Assembly (NCBI RefSeq): GCF_027580225.2
Contig: NC_073343.2
Coordinates: forward strand, 2,217,501-2,281,500
Length of the DNA: 64,000 nucleotides
Source of the DNA: Misgurnus anguillicaudatus
Taxonomy: Eukaryota > Chordata > Actinopteri > Cypriniformes > Cobitidae
Reading direction: 5' to 3'
Shown one piece after another: positions 23,384 to 35,300 of the stretch. The position numbers were made by a program, and so were the translations under genes. The number at the start of each line of letters is the position of its first letter. The first letter of the stretch is position 1. Under the pieces are notes generated by a model that was not told where the DNA came from, did no database searches, and saw only the letters and a program-made list of their open reading frames with translations.

Positions 23384-26300
23384 CTGCAGTGGAAAAGACA
23401 TAAGAGGCGACGGATCAGGAATATTAAAGCACACACAAAGGAAATGTGAATAAAATGATTTAGGTATTTGACCTTCGGCTTACTGTAGCTAAATTCGTAG
23501 AGCTGTGGTCTCCAACCTTTTTGTAAGCAAGGGCTACCACAATGGATAAAACAATCTGGAGGGCTACTTTTTGATATAGTCTACTCAAAACTTTTTTGTT
23601 TTACTTGATGATATGTTTTATCATTCTTTAAAATGTTAAAGGAATAGTGTACTCATCTTCAATATTAAAATATGTTATTACCTTAACTAAGAACTGTTGA
23701 TACATCCCTCTATCATCTGTGTGTGTGCATGTAAGCGCTGGAGCACGCTGCGACGCTTCGATAGCATTTAGCTTAGCCCCATTCATTCAATGGTACCATT
23801 TAGAGATAAAGTTAGAAGTGACCAAACACATCAACGTTTTTCTTATTTAAGACGAGTAGTTATACGAGCAAGTTTGGTGGTACAAAATAAAACGTAGCGC
23901 TTTTCTAAGCGGATTTAAAAGAGGAGCTACATGTTATGGCGTAATAGCACTTTTGGGAGTACTTCGAGTCGGCGCAGTAACACCCTCCCTCTCCCATTAT
24001 GAGAGGGAGAAGGGGAATGGACTTTTCAGGCGAGTCGAAGTACTCCCAAAAGGGCTATTACGGCATAAAATATAGTTCCTCTTTTAAATGTGATGATGTG
24101 TTTGGTCACTTCTAACTTTATCTCTGATTGGTACCATTGAATGAATGGGGCTAAGCTAAATGCTATCGAAGCGTCGCAGCGCGCTCCAGCGCTTACGTGC
24201 ACGCACACAGATGATAGAGGGATGTATCAACAATTCTTAGTTAAGGTAATAACATATTTTAATATTGAAAATGAGTAGACTATTCCTTTAACATACAGTA
24301 AATCAAAGCAGCCAAGCTAATATAAAAATATATAATAAATAAATATTACAAATAAAACTATTAATAAAATGTGCTTTTTTGGTGGGCACCATGTTGGAGA
24401 CCACTGTCGTAGAGCATGTTGTTAGCAATGCTAAAAGCTACCCAGTCTCACAAAGTTTCGTGATATAGTCACGTATTTTTTTGATTCTTTTCTCGTGCTA
24501 TTATCACGAAACTTCGTGTTTTTTCGTGATCGTATAACGAATGACTGTTTTCGTGTGATTATCACGTATTGGTTACTCGACTGTTTTTTCCTATTTTTAA
24601 ACCATTGTCGCTTCGGTTTAGGGTTAGATTTGGTGCTTGCATTAGAATGTCACTTTATATATTGATTTTTACTATTTTTTCTGATTTCTTTTTTTATATG
24701 TCACCTGGCGTTAGGGTTAGAGTTGGGTTTGGTTAGGGATGTCATTTTATGTAAATCTAACCCTAAACCGAAGCGACAATGGCAAGAAAATAGGACAAAA
24801 CAGTCGAGCAACCAATACGTGACAATCACACGAAAACAGGAACTCGTCACACGATCACGAAAAAACACGAAACCTCGCGACAATAGCACGAAAAAAGAAC
24901 CAAAAAAAAACACGTGACTATATAACGAAACTTCGTGAGACTGGGCTAAAAATCATGTGTTGAATTATCAGGAAAATCTGATCAAATGTATTCTTTTAAT
25001 TTGCTTTGGATAATAGTGTCTGCCAAATTCACTGACATTCAAAATTGCAAATGGCTATATAATAAATGAAAATGACTTATATCCTCAAGATAAATTAAAA
25101 ATTACTGTACATTATTTTTAAAAAATGACCAAAATAAGTACCCCAGTTGTCAACGGGGCAGCACCCTTTAAAAAGGTACCACTAGGTACAGAAATGTATA
25201 CATTTGGTACCAATATTGTATGAACTCACCCTCCTCTATTTCTGGAGTATCTCTGGTGACATCAGGTTCTTTTCCTTTAATACCAACAGAAGATAAAGTT
25301 ATTCTCAATTAAAAGGATGCACACATAAAACTAAAGCAAATCTTCTATAACCTGTTACTGGAGTTCGTTCAAAAACATACATGCGTGTTTATACATTACT
25401 TTATATCAATTACCTTTGACTTCTTTGTCTTCAGCAACTTCTTTCTCAGTTGGCTTGGCTTAAATAACCAAACATTCACAAAACAAGTTATTTAAAGAAT
25501 TTATGTAAAGAAATAAAAGCTAAATAAAATAAATTCAGCTGTTGCTTTACTTGCATTACTTCCTATAGTGGCTAAGAAAAAATGTTACCCATGATTAGAT
25601 TTAAATACAGAATGCCTTCAGAAATAAATACCTGATTCTGTTTCTTTGACCTCTGGTTCTTAAAGAAAAGTTAAATTAAAAGCATGGTAAAATTTTTAAA
25701 AAGTGTGAAACTGAATTCTTGTTATAAATTGCTCTAATACTCCTCATCTACTATCGGGTTAAATATGAGCCATAATGGAAAATTAAGTCTCTCTTACTAA
25801 AGATTCTATATACAGTAAGTGCACAACAAGTACAGCTATAGTACCTTGATGTAAAGGTTTCTCTGCTTCAACCTCTACATGAGGAATTTCTACAGGAAAG
25901 AGATTTCTTATCAAACACTGATCTTAAACATGCATTCATATTCATAAAGCAATAATAGTGATTTTAACATCTAAATTAAATTCAAGATTATGATATTTAA
26001 AAAAAGAAATTTATGAAGTTGAAAAAGACGAAGTTTACCTTTCAGTTTGGGCTCAGGTCTGATCTTGACCTCTTTTTCTAGAATGGAAAAGATCATTAAT
26101 CTTATATTTAGACAAAAACTACTTTTCAAATTAACATGCAGGGTTGCCAGGTCTGTGTTTCAAAACTAGCCCAATAACCCTAGAACAAACACCAAAACTA
26201 AACATATACCACTCCAAATACCTAAAAACCAAATTTTACAGTCACTGTTATGCCTTGCACACAATTTCTTCTTGAAAAAATAATCACTGTATAATAGTAG

Positions 26301-29300
26301 TAATAAACAGTCTGTTTTCATAAATAAAATAATCATGCATTAATCAACCCACGGCATCAATTTAAAAGTAGCCCAAACCTTGTTTATATGCATCATGATA
26401 TAATAATAATAAGTAAGGGATAACGCTTCGCGTCGGGTCCTGATCACACTGTCGGGGCTTATTTCCCGATAACTACTGGCTGCCTCTACATTATCCTGCT
26501 TATTACACGGCTACTTGTCACATAAGAAAAAAACGGACATGAATATGAATTTGAAACATTTTATTGGCATATTTGTTTTAAATTAAAATTTTTATCCTTC
26601 CGCGAAACTTGCACAGATGCATAAAATGATCGTAATACCTTATTAAGATCCTCTGCTTCATACTTGTCTGTCTCCATTTTTTCTCTTTTATCCAGTCTTT
26701 CAGAAGTTTTAATGCCCATTCTGTATTTTTTTGTATGTTGGCTTCGTAGCTGTCATGCTCTATTTTGTCAAGTTCAGTCTCAGTAAGCTCTCTGTGTCTT
26801 GTCGTTGTTCGTTGTTCTATCCACTGTTTAAATGTTTTGTTTTTTTCCGTACATGTTAAAATGAATGTCAAAATTTTCCATTCTTAATTGTGGTTGTCCA
26901 GTGTTTGTCACAAGATGGCGCCAAACAGTAATCTTTATTGGTCTTTATTGGCGCGGAGCGATTTTAATCGTACAAGTAGTACCGGCCATGCGTTATTACT
27001 TTGGAGCGGTTATTATTTGAAAAGAACGAACCTGCAAATGTCTCAACTGACCAATCAGAATCAAGCATTCCAGAGAGCCGTGTAATAAACTTGTATAACA
27101 GACAATAACCTTTAATTTAAGTAAAAGTTTAAAATGATTAAAAAATAATATTTATACAAACTTTAAAATGTAACTTGTGCAAAACTCATCTCCTGATTTT
27201 AAGTGATATTTACCCAAGATCATGCTAAGATCATTTTAGACATACCTGTCTTTGCAAGTCCAGGTTTAGTGATGTTTTTCAAGGCTTCTGTCTTGTGGAA
27301 ATAAAAGTTTCAGCAGTCATTTGGAACATAAGTTAAAGAAATGAGTGTAAATTAATATAAAGTATATAACAAACAGCAGTTCCAGAATAAACATTACAAC
27401 ATTAGCGAAGGATAGTTCACCCAAAAATTAAGATTTTGTATTAATTTCTTTATTTTGATAAACACAGAGGAAGATATTTTGAGGAATGTTTGTAACCAAC
27501 CCGATCAGAGGACCCATTGACTTCCATAGTGGGAAAAATAATACTATGGGAGTGAATGGGGCTCAGGAACGATTTGGTTACAAACATTCCTAAAAATATC
27601 TTCCTTCATGTTTATCAGAACAAAGAAATTTATACAGGTTTGTAACAACATGCTAACCCTAACCCTTTAAGAACAGACTAATATAGTTTATAACCAAACC
27701 AAACATTTCCTTTCATTTTATACACTGCAAAAAAACTTCTGGACATTGGTTGCACATGATTGAATAAGGTTTTCTTAAAATGAAATTAACATAAATTAAA
27801 ATTACTTTCATTTAAAAAAAAACTTGATTTAATTATGTTGAACTAAATTACGTAGATCCAACAACTTAAACATTTTAAGAAAACTTAATTCAATCATGTG
27901 CAACCAGAGATTTTTATTCAGTGTATCTGAAAAAGTATCTGTATTTGTTTTTATTACCAGGTAGAAACACATTTTCCACGAATTATTCCCCTTAATCTGT
28001 CTGTATACATCTCTACCAGTTTGACACAAACATGCATAGACCCATTCATTACCTCTCTTAAGATGTGCAGTCTTTGTAATGTTCCTTAGCGCTTCTTGTT
28101 CTGTAAATGAAAAATCTTTCACTTAATGTTAAAGGAACACGCCCACTTTTTGGGAATCAACCTCACTCACCGTATCCCCCAGAGCCAGACAAGTCCATAA
28201 ATATCTCCCCCATCTCTGTGCGCGCTGCAACCCTATCCGACGCAGCCCCCGCCAGCCCAGCCCAGCAGAAAGACTGGCAGTGAACGGCTCCAGCTAGCAC
28301 ACTGCTCCCAACAAGTGACAAAACAACGCAAACACTTTCCCATCCACGTGCTGTGACTTGCATAGTCACACTGTGTACAAATAACAAGGCTGTATATATA
28401 CTGAGAACTATAGTCTCAGAATGCGAAGCACTGCTACTTGGGCGGAGTGATTTGCTCGCAGTAGTTCCTAGTATGTATACGGTTAAAAGATAGCTGTGTC
28501 TCATATGACCTTGCTATTCGCTGTGACTAATACAAATCACAACACACAAATAGAAAAATGTTTGCGTTATTTTGTCACTTATTGGGAGCAGTTTGCTAGC
28601 TGGAGCCATTCACTTCCAGTCTTTGTGCTAAGCTAGCGGGGCCGCGCCAGACAGAGCAACAGCACGCACAGAGATGAGAAAGGGGTGCATGGACCTATCT
28701 AACTCTGAGGGACACTGCGAACAAGCCAAATTCCCAAAATGTGGGTGTGTTCCTTTAAAGGTTCATTGCAGGCTCACTTGACTGATGCTTTCACTTTATA
28801 TGAAACCTGCAAAGTGTGGTGTCTGTGCAGCTGTAGCTTAATTTATCCATTGTGACCAAACCTGCATGTAAATATACAATAACTTAGATTTATACAAATA
28901 CCTTTTTTAGCTGGTTTAGCTTTTTCCTTAAAAACTGCAGGTTTTACTTTTCCAAGGACGGCCTCTGTAAAAGACAAAGTATTCAAATATTCAGTAAGTT
29001 ATACACAATTAATCCAGCCTGTATAAAATTTGGAAACAATACCATTGATTGTTCTGTTGTCCATTCTTAAAAGATGAATTTGATTTTGAGTAGACTCCAG
29101 GTCACTTTTCATTTCACCAATGTCTTGCCTCAGTAAATCCAGAAGAGACAGTTTCTGGTTGATGGCGTTCAAGAGCTCCAAATCCAAAGATGCAACATCA
29201 TCTGAAAGTGTTTTGAAACCATAACAATTGCAACGATTCTGGTGCTATTGACACATTGGTTAACTCTTGTCAAATGCACTGACATTTTAGCATTCACAAA

Positions 29301-32300
29301 TTTATTGGATTGACAGATTTTGGCTTAAAGATTTTGAATGTGTTTAATAAGACATTGTGAGGAAATCCCATGTCTTTTGGGTGTTTGTGGTGCTTTTCTC
29401 AGACTCTATAAAGCAGTATCTTGTCACACTTTACACAGTAACAATAAACATAGAATAAGGTCACTGACATGCATACCTTTCTTTACAGGAGCCGCTTTAA
29501 CTTTGTCCTTAATAACTTGAGCCTCTGAAAAGCAAATGATGTTAAAATGATTAAAGAAAAAACTTTTATGGCATCATGTGTCTGGGCTCTGATCTTTAAC
29601 ACAGAAAGGCACATGATGATACAATGACTTTTACCTTTCTTCTCAGGGGCTGCTTTAACCTTTTCCTTGATCACTTTAACCTCTGAAATATTGAAAATGT
29701 GAAAATATTTAGAGAAAATAGAATAAAGTACATTTAGTTATGTATAAAGTATAAAAACAGTAAATCATACCTTTAATTTCAGGGGCTGGTTTTACTTTCT
29801 CCTTGATCACTTCAGCCACTGAAATAGTGAAAGTATTCAAACATTTACAAAGTTACTACTAAGAAAGTAAATATTGTTTAGCATAATATTACATTTAGCT
29901 ATAAATTAAAAAAAGCAGTAAAACACGGTAAATTAAACCTTTCTTCTCAGGGGCTGGTTTAACTTTCTCCTTGATCACTTCAGCCTCTAAAATATTGAAA
30001 ATATAAAAACATTTATTTGAAGTATACATTGTCGAGTATAATATTAATGTGAGTATAATTTTACTATAAACACAGTAAATCAAACCTTTCTTCTCAGGGG
30101 CTGGTTTAACCTTTTCCTTGATCACCTTAGCCTCTTTAATATAGATCATTTTAAATAAAATTAAATGAAGAATACAGTGAGAATAATATTGTGCTATAAA
30201 TAAGCAAAATATTATTTTTGGACAGTAAATCAAACCTTTAATTTGAGGGGCTGGTTTAACTTTCTCCTTGATGACTTCAGCCTCTGAAATAGTAGACATT
30301 TTCAAAATTTGTAGAAAGACAATGTTGTACACATTGTCTACTATTATGCTATATGCATTGTTTAGTACAATATTATATTTAGCTATAAATTAAGTAAAAT
30401 AAAATGCAGTAAAACACAGTAAATCAAACCTTTAATTTTAGGTGCTGGTTTTACTTTCTCCTTGATCACTTTAGCCTCTGAAAGAGTAAAAATATTCAAA
30501 TTTTGATAAAAAGTAGACTTTGTTTACTAGTATGTTATACATTGTTTAGTACAATTTAGTAGCTATAAATAAAGAAAATAACACAGTAAAAAATAGTACA
30601 CCAAACCTTTAATTTTAGGAGCTGGTTTAACTTTTTCCTTTATCACTTTAGCCTCTGAAATAATATAAAAAATATTAATTATATAAGTAATTATTAATTA
30701 TTTATTAAATAATTAATAAAGAATATAGAGAATATATTAATATAATTTTGCTATAAATGAGGTAAAAAACACAGTAAATCAAACCTTTCTTCTCAGGGGC
30801 TGGTTTAACTTTTTCCTTGATCACTTTAGCCTCTTAAAAACAATTAATGAAGAATATAATAGTGAGAATAATATTGAGTATAATTTTGCTATAAATAAGG
30901 TAAAAAACACAGTAAATCAAACCTTTCTTCTCAGGGGCTGGTTTTACTTTCTCCTTGCTCACTTCAGCCTCTAAAATGGTGAACAGATAAAAATTTGAAG
31001 TGGAATACACTGTTAAGTATAATATTACAATCTGCTATGAATGAAGCAAAAAAAAAAAAAACACAGTAAGACACCGTAAATCAAACCTTTCTTCTCAGGA
31101 GCTGGTTTCACTTTCTCCTTGATCACTTTAGCCTCTAAAATTATAAAAATATAAAAAATGTGATAGAGAGAAGACATTGTTTACTATTATGCTATACATT
31201 GTTTAGCGTAATATTACATTTTGCTATAAATGAAGTAAAAAATGCAGTAAAACACAGTAAATCAAACCTTTCTTCTGAGGGGCTGGTTTCAGTTTCTCCT
31301 TGATCACTTCAGCCTCTGAAATGGTGAAAATATAAAAAAAGATGATAGAAAGACGACATTGTTTACTATTATGCTATATTGTTTAGCGTAATATTACATT
31401 TTGCTATAAATGAAGTAAAAAACACAGTAAAACACAGTAAATCAAACCTTTCTTCTGAGGGGCTGGTTTCACTTTCTCCTTGATCACTTCAGCCTCTGAA
31501 ATGGTGAAAATATAAAAAAAATTGATAGAAAGAAGACATTGTTTACTATTATGCTATACATTGTTTAGCGTAATATTACATTTTGCTATAAATGAAGTAA
31601 AAATGCAGTAAAACACAGTAAATCAAACCTTTCTTCTGAGGGGCTGGTTTCACTTTCTCCTTGATCACTTCAGCCTCTGAAATGGTGAAAATATAAAAGA
31701 ATTGATAGAAAGAAGACATTGTTTACTATTATGCTATACATTGTTTAGCGTAATATTACATTTAGCTATAAATTAAGTAAAAAACACAGTAAAACACAGT
31801 AAATCAAACCTTTCTTCTGAGGGGCTGGTTTCACTTTCTCCTTGATCACTTCAGCCTCTGAAATGGTGAAAATATAAAAAAATTGATAGAAAGAAGACAT
31901 TGTTTACTATTATGCTATACATTGTTTAGCGTAATATTACATTTAGCTATAAATTAAGTAAAAAACACAGTAAAACACAGTAAATCAAACCTTTCTTCTG
32001 AGGGGCTGGTTTCACTTTCTCCTTGATCACTTCAGCCTCTGAAATTGTGAAAATATAAAAGAATTGATAGAAAGAAGACATTGTTTACTATTATGCTATA
32101 CATTGTTTAGCGTAATATTACATTTTGCTATAAATGAAGTAAAAAATGCAGTAAAACACAGTAAATCAAACCTTTCTTCTGAGGGGCTGGTTTCACTTTC
32201 TCCTTGATCACTTCAGCCTCTGAAATGGTGAAAATATAAAAGAATTGATAGAAAGAAGACATTGTTTACTATTATGCTATACATTGTTTAGCGTAATATT

Positions 32301-35300
32301 ACATTTTGCTATAAATTAAGTAAAAAACACAGTAAAACACAGTAAATCAAACCTTTCTTCTGAGGGGCTGGTTTCACTTTCTCCTTGATCACTTCAGCCT
32401 CTGAAATGGTGAAAATATAAAAAAATTGATAGAAAGAAGACATTGTTTACTATTATGCTATACATTGTTTAGCGTAATATTACATTTTGCTATAAATGAA
32501 GTAAAAAACGCAATAAAACACAGTAAATCAAACCTTTCTTCTGAGGGGCTGGTTTCACTTTCTCCTTGATCACTTCAGCCTCTGAAATGGTGAATTTTTT
32601 TTTTATAGAAATAAGACATTGTTTACTATTATGCTATACATGGTTTAGCATAATATTACATTTTGCTATAAATGAAGTAAAAAATGCAGTAAAACACAGT
32701 AAATCAAACCTTTCTTTTGAGGGGCTGGTTTAACTTTCTCCTTGATCACTTCAGCCTCTGAAATGGTGAAAATATAAAAAGATTTGTTACACTTTACAAT
32801 AAGGTTGTTTGTTAATTTGTTAAAAGGTCCCCTTACTATGAAGACTTGTATGCTTTAATACTTTATATTTGCCTTCAACTAATAAAATTCATTGATATAA
32901 GCAGATTAAAATTTTCATTACTTCAAAAACCCAACATGTAATACTCATTTTAACATATGAAGGCTACCATTATGTTTGGCGTTCTGAAATTGATGACGTG
33001 TAATAGTATGCTTCATTTATGTTACTTTCTGTTAAAGGGCTGAACAGATGACCAGTTGCTGTATTTTTAAATGAAATTCAAACCAAATATCGCCACCTGC
33101 TGTCTGTGTGCATTTATAACTCTCATATTCCGTTTCACATCATTTTACAATCTACTGGTTGAAGACTTGTTCATCACGTTTACCTGGCTGTAGCATTAAA
33201 AGAAAGGGCTTTATTGCAACTATTTGCCGTCACGTATAGTGATGGCAGCCTCCGTTAAAATATTTTTCAAGTTTAAAATTATTTTAAAACATTTGTAGTG
33301 TTTTTTTTCCACATTCATATTGCCAATCCCAGTGTTAATCTATTAAAACATACATGTTTTTATAACTGGTGGGGTACCTTTTAACATTAGTTATTAAATG
33401 CTGTAGAAGTATGGTTTAGTGTTAGTGAATGTTAGCTAATGCCTTAACTAATTCTTAACAAATACAACCTTATTGTAAAGTATTATTTAAAGAATTTGAA
33501 GTAGAATACAATGTTAAGCATTACAGTATGTTACAATTAGCTAAAACACTTTAAAACATAGTAAATCAAACCTTTAATTTTCACTTTCTCCTTGATCACT
33601 TTAGCCTCTAAAATTCGGAGAAAATAGAATACAGTACATTGTTAAATATAATATTATATCCTGCTATAAATGAAGTAAAAACTTAGTAAAAACAGTAATT
33701 AAAACCTTTCTTCTCTGTGGCTGGTTTAACTTTCTCCTTGATCACTTCAGCCTCTAAAATGGTAAAAATACAAAAAAAAACATTTATAGAAAGTAAAATA
33801 AATTATTAAGATATTAAAATAAACTGTAACATTACATTCTACTTTGAATGAAGTAAAAACATAGTAAAGCAAACCTTTCTTCTCAGGGACTGGTTTAACT
33901 TTTTCCTTGATCACTTCAGCCTCTGAAATGTTGAAATGTAAAAAACATTTACGTGATGTATACATTGTTGAGCATAATATGAGTATAATTTTGCTATAAA
34001 TTAAGTTAATCAAACCTTTTATCTCAGGGACTGGTTTAACTTTCTCCTTGATCACTTCAGCCTCTGAAATATTGAATATATTTATAGGAATTATAACACA
34101 TTGTTTAACATAATATAAAATTATAAATACTCAGGTGGTTAAACAACAGGCTGCAGTGTATATACTGTACATTAATACCTTTCTTCACAGGTTCTGGTTT
34201 TGGTTCAGGTGCCTTTTCTTTGAGAACTGTTGCTGTAAAACAGTGCAATAAATCTTAATCATGTAAAACAAGTTCACAGGATATGCAGGATGATTTTATT
34301 GACATTCATACCTTTCTTTACAGGAGCTGCTTTAACTTTCTTCTTGATGACAACCTCTACAATGATGATAAAAGTAGTTAGACAAATTGTATAATTTAAA
34401 ACTTATTTAGAGATTAAAAATAACTTTTCTTTGCATACTGTTAAAATTCATGTTTAACCAAACCTTTCTTCGTAGGTGCTGCTTTTTCTTTCTCTTTGGT
34501 AACTTCAGGCTCTACAAAACAAATATTTCTTTTTTTAATCATTTTATAATATTACATAATTTTACTTCATACATTTTTTTAAATTATAATTTTAATTACA
34601 GTATATATCAACATTATATACAGTATATGTGACTTTATTGACATTAATACCTTTCTTCACGGGAGCTGCTTTGACTTTCTCCTTGATCACTTTAGTCTCT
34701 AAACAGCATCAAGTTGAAAATAATGTCAAAGAAAATAAAAAAAAATATTCTGCTGCATTACTTTAACTTAGGTAGAAAAACCATGTTTAGGGATAAAAGG
34801 AAACATAAAGTGAAAATTGTAACTCAAACCTTTCTTTTCAGGAACTGGTTTAGTTTTCTCCTTGATAGCTTCAACTTCTAAAATATTAATATCATTATTA
34901 TCATATGAGAAATACTAAAATAGTGGAAAACAATTGTACATTACATGCAGAACAATTATATTGACATTCATACCTTTCTTTACAGAAGCTGCTTTAACTT
35001 TGTCCTTAATGTCTTTAGCCTCTGAAATCACAATGAGGTCAAAATATTCAAAGATTTTAAAGGGTTTTCTTTAGCATTTGTTCAGCTCAATGTTAACTCG
35101 ATCTTAAGTGGGATTGAATGCAAAGGTGAGGATAAAATAATGGAAACTCAAACCTTTCTTTTCAGGGGCAGGTTTAGCTTTTTCCTTAAGGACTTCTGCC
35201 TCTGAAATGATAATAATATTTAAAAGTTTAAATAGAGAGTATGGAAGGCATATTCTTACATTTTTTGGTGTAATAAACAGACTCTTTACTTAGATTTATA

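Noticed and set aside
29477..32757. CRISPR-like appearance: short near-identical repeats at even spacing
   Set aside because: The repeated 48-base pieces have splice sites and a constant reading phase, and the intervals are also homologous. In a vertebrate gene context they are duplicated exons and introns, not repeats with unique spacers.
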